Of a DNA stretch of 64,000 nucleotides, positions 1 through 11,529 are shown piece by piece (the first letter of the stretch is position 1; the number at the start of each line of letters is the position of its first letter). The notes under the pieces are model-generated. The model did not search any database. It was not told the origin of the DNA and saw only the letters and a list, made by a program, of their open reading frames with translations. Position numbers and translations under genes: made by a program. Origin of the DNA: Ligustrum vulgare (lineage: Eukaryota > Streptophyta > Magnoliopsida > Lamiales > Oleaceae). Where the stretch lies: assembly GCA_963555705.1 (NCBI GenBank), contig OY743174.1, positions 28,647,608 to 28,711,607 of the forward strand, given 5' to 3'.

Positions 1-1765
1 CCACACAAAAAATCATTTAAAAAAAATTCACAACTCTTGTATAATATATGATTTCTGTAACGTCCTTCAATTAGTGAGAGAAAAAGAAAAAATGCGAACC
101 TCTTTAATTAATTTTTTTCCATGAATATTAATTTTTTTTTAAAAAAAAGAACTACTAAAAAACTTTAAAGGGAAACATTTTTGTTATTTTTATTTTACCA
201 TCAAGCCTTTTTTGGAGTATCTTAACCTCGCATCATTTCAATAATTTCCTATTCACCGTAGTTTTAATTAATGCACATTTTTTAATATTTTAATTATTTT
301 AATTTTTGTATTGCAATTCAAAATATTTTTCCTACATATAAAGTATGAACTCTTTACTTTCCACACAAAAAATCATTTAAAAAAAATTCACAACTCTTGT
401 ATAATATATGATTTCTGTAACGTCCTTCAATTAGTAAGAGAAAAAGAAAAAATGCGAACCTCTTTAATTAATTTTTTTCCATGAATATTAATTTTTTTTA
501 AAAAAAAGAACTACTAAAAAACTTTAAAGGGAAACATTTTTGTTATTTTTATTTTACCATCAAGCCTTTTTTGGAGTATCTTACCCTCGCATCTTTTCAA
601 TAATTTCCTGTTCACCGTAGTTTTAATTAATGCACATTTTTTAATATTTTAATTCTTTTTATTTTTGTATTGCAATTCAAAATATTTTTCTTACATATAA
701 AGTATGAACTCTTTCCTTTCTCACACAAAAAATCATTTAAATGAAATTCACAACTCTTGTATAATATATGATTTCTGTAACGTCCTTCAATTAGTGAGAG
801 AAAAAGAAAAAATGCGAACCTCTTTAATTAATTTTTTTCCATGAATATTAATTTTTTTTTAAAAAAAGAACTACTAAAAAACTTTAAAGGGAAACATTTT
901 TGTTATTTTTATTCTACCATCAAGCCTTTTTTGGAGTATCTTAACCTCGCATCATTTCAATAATTTCCTATTCACCGTAGTTTTAATTAATGCACATTTT
1001 TTAATATTTTAATTCTTTTTATTTTTGTATTGCAATTAAAAATATTTTTCGTACATATAAAGTATGAACTCTTTACTTTCCACACAAAAAATCATTTAAA
1101 AAAAATTCACAACTCTTGTATAATATATGATTTCTGTAACGTCCTTCAATTAGTGAGAGAAAAAGAAAAAATGCGAACCTCTTTAATTAATTTTTTTCCA
1201 TGAATATTAATTTTTTTTTAAAAAAAGAACTACTAAAAAACTTTAAAGGGAAACATTTTTGTTATTTTTATTCTACCATCAAGCCTTTTTTGGAGTATCT
1301 TAACCTCGCATCATTTCAATAATTTCCTATTCACCGTAATTTTAATTAATGCACATTTTTTAATATTTTAATTCTTTTTATTTTTGTATTGCAATTAAAA
1401 ATATTTTTCGTACATATAAAGTATGAACTCTTTACTTTCCACACAAAAAATCATTTAAAAAAAATTCACAACTCTTGTATAATATATGATTTCTGTAACG
1501 TCCTTCAATTAGTGAGAGAAAAAGAAAAAATCCGAACCTCTTTAATTAATTTTTTTCCATGAATATTAATTTTTTTTTAAAAAAAGAACTACTAAAAAAC
1601 TTTAAAGGGAAACATTTTTGTTATTTTTATTCTACCATCAAGCCTTTTTTGGAGTATCTTAACCTCGCATCATTTCAATAATTTCCTATTCACCGTAGTT
1701 TTAATTAATGCACATTTTTTAATATTTTAATTCTTTTTATTTTTGTATTGCAATTCAAAATATTT

Positions 1766-1786
1766 TTCATACATATAAAGTATGAA
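1766..1786. other. 7-bp inverted repeat with TATA-like spacer
   Basis: TTCATAC and GTATGAA form a perfect 7-bp inverted repeat around the 7-base spacer ATATAAA. The same position in other monomers has TTCCTAC, TTCTTAC or TTCGTAC, so one site in the left arm shows all four bases and only the A form pairs fully. The base correlates with the following junction: C usually leads to R or P, A or T to Q, and G to P. The spacer includes ATATAAAG, which resembles a TATA box. No evidence of transcription is visible. Confidence 0.7.
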
Positions 1787-2517
1787 CTCTTTCCTTTGTC
1801 ACACAAAAAATCATTTAAATGAAATTCAAAACTCTTGTATAATATATGATTTCTGTAACGTCCTTCAATTAGTGAGAGAAAAAGAAAAAATGCGAACCTC
1901 TTTAATTAATTTTTTTCCATGAATATTAATTTTTTTTAAAAATAAGAACTACTAAAAAACTTTAAAGGGAAACATTTTTGTTATTTTTATTTTACCATCA
2001 AGCCTTTTTTGGAGTATCTTAACCTCGCATCATTTCAATAATTTCCTATTCACCGTAGTTTTAATTAATGCACATTTTTTAATATTTTAATTCTTTTTAT
2101 TTTTGTATTGCAATTCAAAATATTTTTCATACATATAAAGTATGAACTCTTTCTTTTCTCACACAAAAAATCATTTAAATGAAATTCAAAACTCTTGTAT
2201 AATATATGATTTCTGTAACGTCCTTCAATTAGTGAGAGAAAAAGAAAAAATGCGAACCTCTTTAATTAATTTTTTTCCATGAATATTAATTTTTTTAAAA
2301 AAAAAGAACTACTAAAATACTTTAAAGGGAAACATTTTTGTTATTTTTATTCTACCATCAAGCCTTTTTTGGAGTATCTTAACCACGCATCATTTCAATA
2401 ATTTCCTATTCACCGTAGTTTTAATTAATGCACATTTTTTAATATTTTAATTATTTTAATTTTTGTATTGCAATTCAAAATATTTTTCCTACATATAAAG
2501 TATGAACTCTTTACTTT

Positions 2518-3237
2518 CTCAAACAAAAATTCATTTAAATAAAATTCACAACTCTTGTATAATATATGATTTCTGTAACGTCCTTCAATTAGTGAGAGAA
2601 AAAGAAAAAATGCGAACCTCTTTAATTAATTTTTTTCCATGAATATTAATTTTTTAAAAAAAAAAGAACTACTAAAAAACTTTAAAGGGAAACATTTTTG
2701 TTATTTTTATTTTACCATCAAGCCTTTTTTGGAGTATCTTAACCTCGCATCATTTCAATAATTTCCTATTCACCGTAGTTTTAATTAATGCACATTTTTT
2801 AATATTTTAATTATTTTAATTTTTGTATTGCAATTCAAAATATTTTTCCTACATATAAAGTATGAACTCTTTACTTTCTCAAACAAAGATTCATTTAAAT
2901 AAAATTCACAACTCTTGTATAATATATGATTTCTGTAACGTCCTTCAATTAGTGAGAGAAAAAGAAAAAATGCGAACCTCTTTAATTAATTTTTTTCCAT
3001 GAATATTAATTTTTTTTAAAAAAAAGAACTACTAAAAAACTTTAAAGGGAAACATTTTTGTTATTTTTATTTTACCATCAAGCCTTTTTTGGAGTATCTT
3101 ACCCTCGCATCTTTTCAATAATTTCCTGTTCACCGTAGTTTTAATTAATGCACATTTTTTAATATTTTAATTCTTTTTATTTTTGTATTGCAATTCAAAA
3201 TATTTTTCTTACATATAAAGTATGAACTCTTTCCTTT
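2518..3237 (+). repeat. Representative R1-R2 monomer pair
   Basis: Two adjacent monomers share junction ctcaaacaaa. R1 (2518-2877) reads aaaaattcatttaaataaaa, and R2 (2878-3237) reads aaagattcatttaaataaaa. R1 normally follows a monomer carrying ACCACGC, and R2 normally follows a monomer with TTTTACC and AACCTCGC. The order ACCACGC, R1, R2 is the skeleton of the 3-monomer higher-order repeat seen from about 28 kb. Here R2 carries ccctcgcatctttt plus CCTGTT, a combination also seen near 607, 4204, 8526 and 15021. Confidence 0.87.
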
Positions 3238-3597
3238 CTCACACAAAAAATCATTTAAATGAAATTCACAACTCTTGTATAATATATGATTTCTGTAACG
3301 TCCTTCAATTAGTGAGAGAAAAAGAAAAAATGCGAACCTCTTTAATTAATTTTTTTCCATGAATATTAATTTTTTTAAAAAATAAGAACTACTAAAAAAC
3401 TTTAAAGGGAAACATTTTTGTTATTTTTATTCTACCATCAAGCCTTTTTTGGAGTATCTTAACCTCGCATCATTTCAATAATTTCCTATTCACCGTAGTT
3501 TTAATTAATGCACATTTTTTAATATTTTAATTCTTTTTATTTTTGTATTGCAATTAAAAATATTTTTCGTACATATAAAGAATGAACTCTTTACTTT
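3238..3597 (+). repeat. Representative monomer, junction type Q (taag tract, G-variant end)
   Basis: Q type follows tcctttctcacac and has tcatttaaatgaaattc, which creates a 10-bp palindrome CATTTAAATG. This copy carries the interrupted tract T7-A6-T-AA-G and TTCTACC. It ends in the AATTAAAAATATTTTTCG variant that leads into a P junction. The same combination (Q, taag, then P) recurs many times, for example at about 8640-8998, 21660-21997 and 43650-44000, so these markers are inherited as a linked haplotype. One private change here, taaagaatg at about 3577-3585, distinguishes this copy. Confidence 0.88.
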
Positions 3598-3632
3598 CCA
3601 CACAAAAAATCATTTAAAAAAAATTCACAACT

Positions 3633-3673
3633 CTTGTATAATATATGATTTCTGTAACGTCCTTCAATTAGTG
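3633..3673. other. Conserved core of the monomer (reference copy)
   Basis: This block of about 40 bp, from cttgtataatatatgattt through ctgtaacgtccttcaatta to gtgag, is the least variable part of the monomer. It is unchanged even in the diverged S-type copies, whose other segments differ at many sites. The exceptions I found are few: cttcaactag at 19901, 22790 and 26758; attggtg at 44071 and its copy at 58150; and agtaagag near 434. Such a block in a fast-changing satellite may be a protein-binding site, as for the CENP-B box of some alphoid satellites, but no known motif is recognised here. Selection is inferred, not shown. Confidence 0.7.
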
Positions 3674-3699
3674 AGAGAAAAAGAAAAAATGCGAACCTC

Positions 3700-3726
3700 T
3701 TTAATTAATTTTTTTCCATGAATATT
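3700..3726. repeat. Internal motif, copy 1 of 2 within the monomer
   Basis: TTTAATTAAT, 11 bases, then AATATT. The same frame with the same 11-base gap occurs 160 bp downstream at 3860-3886. Both halves keep the 8-bp palindrome TTAATTAA. This is the only internal similarity I could see between the two halves of the monomer. It may be a trace of an ancestral half-length unit, or chance in AT-rich DNA. Confidence 0.5.
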
Positions 3727-3728
3727 AA

Positions 3729-3745
3729 TTTTTTTTAAAAAAAAA
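3729..3745. other. Variable T-run/A-run tract (reference copy)
   Basis: Each monomer carries a run of T followed directly by a run of A, then gaactac. Here it is T8A9. Elsewhere the forms are T9A7, T8A8, T7A9, T6A10 and T5A11 (all 16 bases), or T9A8, T8A9, T7A10 and T6A11 (all 17). The interrupted forms T7-A6-T-AA and T8-A5-T-AA also total 16. The junction between T and A therefore moves while the length holds. The tract is self-complementary, rigid and likely to exclude or position nucleosomes; that last point is inference. Confidence 0.85.
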
Positions 3746-3859
3746 GAACTACTAAAAAACTTTAAAGGGAAACATTTTTGTTATTTTTATTTTACCATCA
3801 AGCCTTTTTTGGAGTATCTTAACCTCGCATCATTTCAATAATTTCCTATTCACCGTAGT

Positions 3860-3886
3860 TTTAATTAATGCACATTTTTTAATATT
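3860..3886. repeat. Internal motif, copy 2 of 2 within the monomer
   Basis: This is the second TTTAATTAAT-(11 bases)-AATATT frame, 160 bp after the first. The 11 bases are gcacatttttt here and ttttttccatg in copy 1, so only the outer motifs match. The motif belongs to every monomer; in the S subfamily the spacer reads gcacttttttt and the first copy is changed to tttatttaat. Confidence 0.5.
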
Positions 3887-5393
3887 TTAATTATTTTAAT
3901 TTTTGTATTGCAATTCAAAATATTTTTCCTACATATAAAGTATGAACTCTTTACTTTCCACACAAAAAATCATTTAAAAAAAATTCACAACTCTTGTATA
4001 ATATATGATTTCTGTAACGTCCTTCAATTAGTGAGAGAAAAAGAAAAAATGCGAACCTCTTTAATTAATTTTTTTCCATGAATATTAATTTTTTTAAAAA
4101 AAAAGAACTACTAAAAAACTTTAAAGGGAAACATTTTTGTTATTTTTATTTTACCATCAAGCCTTTTTTGGAGTATCTTACCCTCGCATCTTTTCAATAA
4201 TTTCCTGTTCACCGTAGTTTTAATTAATGCACATTTTTTAATATTTTAATTCTTTTTATTTTTGTATTGCAATTCAAAATATTTTTCTTACATATAAAGT
4301 ATGAACTCTTTCCTTTCTCACACAAAAAATCATTTAAATGAAATTCACAACTCTTGTATAATATATGATTTCTGTAACGTCCTTCAATTAGTGAGAGAAA
4401 AAGAAAAAATGCGAACCTCTTTAATTAATTTTTTTCCATGAATATTAATTTTTTTAAAAAATAAGAACTACTAAAAAACTTTAAAGGGAAACATTTTTGT
4501 TATTTTTATTCTACCATCAAGCCTTTTTTGGAGTATCTTAACCTCACATCATTTCAATAATTTCCTATTCACCGTAGTTTTAATTAATGCACATTTTTTA
4601 ATATTTTAATTCTTTTTATTTTTGTATTGCAATTCAAAATATTTTTCTTACATATAAAGTATGAACTCTTTCCTTTCTCACACAAAAAATCATTTAAATG
4701 AAATTCACAACTCTTGTATAATATATGATTTCTGTAACGTCCTTCAATTAGTGAGAGAAAAAGAAAAAATGCGAACCTCTTTAATTAATTTTTTTCCATG
4801 AATATTAATTTTTTTAAAAAATAAGAACTACTAAAAAACTTTAAAGGGAAACATTTTTGTTATTTTTATTCTACCATCAAGCCTTTTTTGGAGTATCTTA
4901 ACCTCGCATCATTTCAATAATTTCCTATTCACCGTAGTTTTAATTAATGCACATTTTTTAATATTTTAATTCTTTTTATTTTTGTATTGCAATTCAAAAT
5001 ATTTTTCATACATATAAAGTATGAACTCTTTCCTTTGTCACACAAAAAATCATTTAAATGAAATTCAAAACTCTTGTATAATATATGATTTCTGTAACGT
5101 CCTTCAATTAGTGAGAGAAAAAGAAAAAATGCGAACCTCTTTAATTAATTTTTTTCCATGAATATTAATTTTTTTTAAAAATAAGAACTACTAAAAAACT
5201 TTAAAGGGAAACATTTTTGTTATTTTTATTTTACCATCAAGCCTTTTTTGGAGTATCTTAACCTCGCATCATTTCAATAATTTCCTATTCACCGTAGTTT
5301 TAATTAATGCACATTTTTTAATATTTTAATTCTTTTTATTTTTGTATTGCAATTCAAAATATTTTTCATACATATAAAGTATGAACTCTTTCT

Positions 5394-8300
5394 TTTCTCA
5401 CACAAAAAATCATTTAAATGAAATTCAAAACTCTTGTATAATATATGATTTCTGTAACGTCCTTCAATTAGTGAGAGAAAAAGAAAAAATGCGAACCTCT
5501 TTAATTAATTTTTTTCCAGGAATATTAATTTTTTTTAAAAAAAAGAACTACTAAAAAACTTTAAAGGGAAACATTTTTGTTATTTTTATTCTACCATCAA
5601 GCCTTTTTTGGAGTATCTTAACCTCGCATCATTTCAATAATTTCCTATTCACCGTAGTTTTAATTAATGCACATTTTTTAATATTTTAATTCTTTTTATT
5701 TTTGTATTGCAATTCAAAATATTTTTCATACATATAAAGTATGAACTCTTTCCTTTCTCACACAAAAAATCATTTAAATGAAATTCAAAACTCTTGTATA
5801 ATATATGATTTCTGTAACGTCCTTCAATTAGTGAGAGAAAAAGAAAAAATGCGAACCTCTTTAATTAATTTTTTTCCATGAATATTAATTTTTTTAAAAA
5901 ATAAGAACTACTAAAAAACTTTAAAGGGAAACATTTTTGTTATTTTTATTCTACCATCAAGCCTTTTTTGGAGTATCTTAACCTCGCATCATTTCAATAA
6001 TTTCCTATTCACCGTAGTTTTAATTAATGCACATTTTTTAATATTTTAATTCTTTTTATTTTTGTATTGCAATTAAAAATATTTTTCGTACATATAAAGT
6101 ATGAACTCTTTACTTTCCACACAAAAAATCATTTAAAAAAAATTCACAACTCTTGTATAATATATGATTTCTGTAACGTCCTTCAATTAGTGAGAGAAAA
6201 AGAAAAAATGCGAACCTCTTTAATTAATTTTTTTCCATGAATATTAATTTTTTTAAAAAAAAAGAACTACTAAAAAACTTTAAAGGGAAACATTTTTGTT
6301 ATTTTTATTTTACCATCAAGCCTTTTTTGGAGTATATTAACCTCGCATCATTTCAATAATTTCCTATTCACCGTAGTTTTAATTAATGCACATTTTTTAA
6401 TATTTTAATTCTTTTTATTTTTGTATTGCAATTCAAAATATTTTTCTTACATATAAAGTATGAACTCTTTCCTTTCTCACACAAAAAATCATTTAAATGA
6501 AATTCAAAACTCTTGTATAATATATGATTTCTGTAACGTCCTTCAATTAGTGAGAGAAAAAGAAAAAATGCGAACCTCTTTAATTAATTTTTTTCCATGA
6601 ATATTAATTTTTTTAAAAAAAAAAGAACTACTAAAATACTTTAAAGGGAAACATTTTTGTTATTTTTATTCTACCATCAAGCCTTTTTTGGAGTATCTTA
6701 ACCACGCATCATTTCAATAATTTCCTATTCACCGTAGTTTTAATTAATGCACATTTTTTAATATTTTAATTCTTTTTATTTTTGTATTGCAATTCAAAAT
6801 ATTTTTCATACATATAAAGTATGAACTCTTTCCTTTCTCACACAAAAAATCATTTAAATGAAATTCAAAACTCTTGTATAATATATGATTTCTGTAACGT
6901 CCTTCAATTAGTGAGAGAAAAAGAAAAAATGCGAACCTCTTTAATTAATTTTTTTCCATGAATATTAATTTTTTTTAAAAAAAAAGAACTACTAAAAAAC
7001 TTTAAAGGGAAACATTTTTGTTATTTTTATTCTACCATCAAGCCTTTTTTGGAGTATCTTAACCTCGCATCATTTCAATAATTTCCTATTCACCGTAGTT
7101 TTAATTAATGCACATTTTTTAATATTTTAATTCTTTTTATTTTTGTATTGCAATTCAAAATATTTTTCTTACATATAAAGTATGAACTCTTTCCTTTCTC
7201 ACACAAAAAATCATTTAAATGAAATTCACAACTCTTGTATAATATATGATTTCTGTAACGTCCTTCAATTAGTGAGAGAAAAAGAAAAAATGCGAACCTC
7301 TTTAATTAATTTTTTTCCATGAATATTAATTTTTTTTAAAAATAAGAACTACTAAAAAACTTTAAAGGGAAACATTTTTGTTATTTTTATTTTACCATCA
7401 AGCCTTTTTTGGAGTATCTTAACCTCGCATCATTTCAATAATTTCCTATTCACCGTAGTTTTAATTAATGCACATTTTTTAATATTTTAATTCTTTTTAT
7501 TTTTGTATTGCAATTCAAAATATTTTTCATACATATAAAGTATGAACTCTTTCCTTTCTCACACAAAAAATCATTTAAATGAAATTCAAAACTCTTGTAT
7601 AATATATGATTTCTGTAACGTCCTTCAATTAGTGAGAGAAAAAGAAAAAATGCGAACCTCTTTAATTAATTTTTTTCCATGAATATTAATTTTTTTAAAA
7701 AAAAAAGAACTACTAAAATACTTTAAAGGGAAACATTTTTGTTATTTTTATTCTACCATCAAGCCTTTTTTGGAGTATCTTAACCACGCATCATTTCAAT
7801 AATTTCCTATTCACCGTAGTTTTAATTAATGCACATTTTTTAATATTTTAATTATTTTAATTTTTGTATTGCAATTCAAAATATTTTTCCTACATATAAA
7901 GTATGAACTCTTTACTTTCTCAAACAAAAATTCATTTAAATAAAATTCACAACTCTTGTATAATATATGATTTCTGTAACGTCCTTCAATTAGTGAGAGA
8001 AAAAGAAAAAATGCGAACCTCTTTAATTAATTTTTTTCCATGAATATTAATTTTTTAAAAAAAAAAGAACTACTAAAAAACTTTAAAGGGAAACATTTTT
8101 GTTATTTTTATTTTACCATCAAGCCTTTTTTGGAGTATCTTAACCTCGCATCATTTCAATAATTTCCTATTCACCGTAGTTTTAATTAATGCACATTTTT
8201 TAATATTTTAATTATTTTAATTTTTGTATTGCAATTCAAAATATTTTTCCTACATATAAAGTATGAACTCTTTACTTTCTCAAACAAAGATTCATTTAAA

Positions 8301-10953
8301 TAAAATTCACAACTCTTGTATAATATATGATTTCTGTAACGTCCTTCAATTAGTGAGAGAAAAAGAAAAAATGCGAACCTCTTTAATTAATTTTTTTCCA
8401 TGAATATTAATTTTTTTTAAAAAAAAGAACTACTAAAAAACTTTAAAGGGAAACATTTTTGTTATTTTTATTTTACCATCAAGCCTTTTTTGGAGTATCT
8501 TACCCTCGCATCTTTTCAATAATTTCCTGTTCACCGTAGTTTTAATTAATGCACATTTTTTAATATTTTAATTCTTTTTATTTTTGTATTGCAATTCAAA
8601 ATATTTTTCTTACATATAAAGTATGAACTCTTTCCTTTCTCACACAAAAAATCATTTAAATGAAATTCACAACTCTTGTATAATATATGATTTCTGTAAC
8701 GTCCTTCAATTAGTGAGAGAAAAAGAAAAAATGCGAACCTCTTTAATTAATTTTTTTCCATGAATATTAATTTTTTTAAAAAATAAGAACTACTAAAAAA
8801 CTTTAAAGGGAAACATTTTTGTTATTTTTATTCTACCATCAAGCCTTTTTTGGAGTATCTTAACCTCGCATCATTTCAATAATTTCCTATTCACCGTAGT
8901 TTTAATTAATGCACATTTTTTAATATTTTAATTCTTTTTATTTTTGTATTGCAATTAAAAATATTTTTCGTACATATAAAGTATGAACTCTTTACTTTCC
9001 ACACAAAAAATCATTTAAAAAAAATTCACAACTCTTGTATAATATATGATTTCTGTAACGTCCTTCAATTAGTGAGAGAAAAAGAAAAAATGCGAACCTC
9101 TTTAATTACTTTTTTCCATGAATATTAATTTTTTTTAAAAAAAAGAACTACTAAAAAACTTTAAAGGGAAACATTTTTGTTATTTTTATTTTACCATCAA
9201 GCCTTTTTTGGAGTATCTTAACCTCGCATCATTTCAATAATTTCCTATTCACCGTAGTTTTAATTAATGCACTTTTTTTAATATTTTAATTCTTTTAATT
9301 TTTATATTGCAATTCAAAATATTTTTCATACATATAAAGTATGAACTCTTTCCTTTCTCACACAAAAAAATCATTTAAATGAAATTCACAACTCTTGTAT
9401 AATATATGATTTCTGTAACGTCCTTCAATTAGTGAGAGAAAAAGAAAAAATTCGAACCTCTTTATTTAATTTTTTTACTTGAATATTAATTATTTTTTTT
9501 AAAAAAAAAAAAAAAAACTACCAAAAAACTTTAAAGGAAAACAATTTTTTTATTATTATTTTACCATCAAGCCTTTTTTGGAGTATCTTACCCTCGAATC
9601 TTTTCAATAATTTCCGATTCACCGTAGTTTTAATTAATGCACTTTTTTTAATATTTTAATTCTTTTAATTTTTATATTGCAATTCAAAATATTTTTCATA
9701 CATATAAAGTATGAACTCTTTCCTTTCTCACACAAAAAAATCATTTAAATGAAATTCACAACTCTTGTATAATATATGATTTCTGTAACGTCCTTCAATT
9801 AGTGAGAGAAAAAGAAAAAATTCGAACCTCTTTATTTAATTTTTTTACTTGAATATTAATTATTTTTTTAAAAAAAGAAAAAACTACCAAAAAACTTTAA
9901 AGGAAATCATTTTTTTTATTATTATTTTACCATCAAGCCTTTTTTGGAGTATCTTACCCTCGCATCTTTTCAATAATTTCTTATTCACCGTAGTTTTAAT
10001 TAATGCACTTTTTTTAATATTTTAATTCTTTTAATTTTTATATTGCAATTCAAAATATTTTTCATACATATAAAGTATGAACTCTTTCCTTTCTCACACA
10101 AAAATCATTTAAATAAAATCACAACTCTTGTATAATATATGATTTCTGTAACGTCCTTCAATTAGTGAGAAAAAAAGAAAAAATTCGAACCTCTTTATTT
10201 AATTTTTTTACTTGAATATTGATAATTTTTTTTTAAAAAAAAACTACTAAAAATCTTTAAAGGGGAAACCATTTTTTATTATTATTTTACCATGAAGCCT
10301 TTTTTGGAGTATCTTACCCTCGCATCTTTTCAATAATTTCCTATTCACCGTAGTTTTAATTAATGCACTTTTTTTAAAATTTTAATTCTTTTATTTTTAT
10401 ATTGCAATTCAAAATATTTTTCATACATATAAAGTATGAACTCTTTACTTTCTCACAGAAAAAATCATTTAAATAAAATTCAAAACCCTTGTATAATATA
10501 TGATTTCTGTAACGTCCTTCAATTAGTGAGAGAAAAAGAAAAAATGAGAACCACTTTAATTAATTTCTTTTTTCATGAATATTAATTTTTTTTTAAAAAA
10601 ATAACTACTAAAAAACTTTAAAGGGAAACATTTTTGTTATTTTTATTTTACCAACAAGCCTTTTTTGGAGTATCTTAACCTCGCATCATTTCAATAATTA
10701 CCTATTCACCGTAGTTTTAATTAATGCACATTTTTTAATATTTTAATTATTTTAATTTTTGTATTGCAATTCAAAATATTTTTCCTACATATAAAGTATG
10801 AACTCTTTACTTTCTCAAACAAAGATTCATTTAAATAAAATTCACAACTCTTGTATAATATATGATTTCTGTAACGTCCTTCAATTAGTGAGAGAAAAAG
10901 AAAAAATGCGAACCTCTTTAATTAATTTTTTTCCATGAATATTAATTTTTTAA
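5394..10953. repeat. Block A, first copy of a 17-18 monomer duplication
   Basis: This block matches block B (11530-17448). From about 5394 to 7390 the displacement is 6136 bp (CCAGG at 5516 and 11652). From about 7394 to 10953 it is 6495 bp (ttaattactttttt near 9101 and 15596; GAGAACC at 10546 and 17041). The 359-bp step equals one monomer, which is extra in block B. Visible differences are almost all in the TnAn tract: T7A9 versus T8A8 near 6250/12380, T7A10 versus T7A9 near 6605/12740, and T6A10 versus T7A9 near 8050/14550. The block ends with the diverged S1-S2-T-U cluster. Confidence 0.82.
9271..10813. repeat. Diverged subfamily cluster 1 (S1, S2, T, U)
   Basis: Four successive monomers differ from the main family. 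S1 (9357-9726, 370 bp) has TTCGAACC, acttgaatattaattattt, a T8A17 run, ttattattattttacc, CCGATT and gcacttttttt. S2 (9727-10092) has T7A7-G-A6 and CTTATT. T (10093-10451) has aaataaaatcac, gagaaaaaaag and ccatgaagcc. U (10452-10813) has ctcacagaaa, caaaaccc, GAGAACCACTTT and ccaacaagcc, and is closer to the main family. The conserved core is kept, apart from the first bases in U. The cluster is introduced by a main-family monomer whose right end has already switched to the gcacttttttt form. Confidence 0.85.
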
Positions 10954-11529
10954 AAAAAAAAGAACTACTAAAAAACTTTAAAGGGAAACATTTTTGTTAT
11001 TTTTATTCTACCATCAAGCCTTTTTTGGAGTATCTTAACCTCGCATCATTTCAATAATTTCCTATTCACCGTAGTTTTAATTAATGCACATTTTTTAATA
11101 TTTTAATTCTTTTTATTTTTGTATTGCAATTAAAAATATTTTTCGTACATATAAAGTATGAACTCTTTACTTTCCACACAAAAAATCATTTAAAAAAAAT
11201 TCACAACTCTTGTATAATATATGATTTCTGTAACGTCCTTCAATTAGTGAGAGAAAAAGAAAAAATGCGAACCTCTTTAATTAATTTTTTTCCATGAATA
11301 TTAATTTTTTTAAAAAAAAAGAACTACTAAAAAACTTTAAAGGGAAACATTTTTGTTATTTTTATTTTACCATCAAGCCTTTTTTGGAGTATATTAACCT
11401 CGCATCATTTCAATAATTTCCTATTCACCGTAGTTTTAATTAATGCACATTTTTTAATATTTTAATTCTTTTTATTTTTGTATTGCAATTAAAAATATTT
11501 TTCTTACATATAAAGTATGAACTCTTTCC
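10954..11529. repeat. Linker of ordinary monomers between blocks A and B
   Basis: About 1.6 monomers lie between the two block copies. They carry T6A10 with TTCTACC, then a P junction, T7A9 and the TATATTAACC variant. At 11487-11506 the end segment reads aattaaaaatatttttctta, which joins the AATTAAAA form (normally followed by CG) to the CTT form. I saw this combination nowhere else, so it looks like a recombinant monomer close to the duplication boundary. Confidence 0.75.

Larger units (their letters stand above)
3598..3957 (+). repeat. Representative monomer, junction type P
   Basis: This 360-bp unit serves as the reference monomer. In order it holds: junction ccacacaaaaaatcattt; conserved core (3633-3673); purine run agagaaaaagaaaaaatgcg; TTAATTAA palindrome (3701-3708); TnAn tract (3729-3745); aactttaaaggg; TTTTACC/TTCTACC diagnostic site; the most G+C-rich stretch, with ccatcaagcc and ggagtatcttaacctcgc; caccgtag; a second TTAATTAA (3861-3868); an AT-rich stretch ending attgcaatt; and the short inverted repeat around TACATATAAAGTATGA. 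P type is marked by tactttccacac followed by eight A residues after tcattt. The starting phase is my arbitrary choice, because a tandem array has no natural first base. Confidence 0.93.
1..5393. repeat. Left mosaic segment, about 15 monomers
   Basis: The order is roughly P, P, Q, P, P, Q, Q, R1, R2, Q, P, P, Q, Q, Q. The first two monomers (x-type end into P, then CCTGTT into Q) are matched at 3599-4440, displaced by 3597 bp (CCTGTT at 607 and 4204). The tag cctttgtcac occurs at 1793 and 5032 (3239 bp, 9 monomers), followed both times by the T8-A5-T-AA monomer. The ACCACGC-R1-R2-CCTGTT-Q run at about 2280-3700 is matched near 7680-9100 (displacement 5401). Private changes include agtaagag near 434, caccgtaat near 1339 and cctcacatc near 4542, the last a CpG-to-CpA change. 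Confidence 0.8.

Noticed and set aside
37..50. Bacterial-type promoter (TTGTAT / TATAAT) in the conserved core
   Set aside because: TATAAT-like strings are expected by chance in DNA of 77% A+T, the spacing of a -35 box is wrong, and the context is a eukaryotic satellite with no gene downstream.
3729..3745. Rho-independent terminator at the TnAn tract
   Set aside because: No G+C-rich stem and no transcription unit; the tract is a simple self-complementary homopolymer pair.
9357..10813. Transposable element insertion at the diverged S1-S2-T-U cluster
   Set aside because: These units align end to end with the main monomer and keep its core and period. There are no terminal repeats, target-site duplications or coding remnants.
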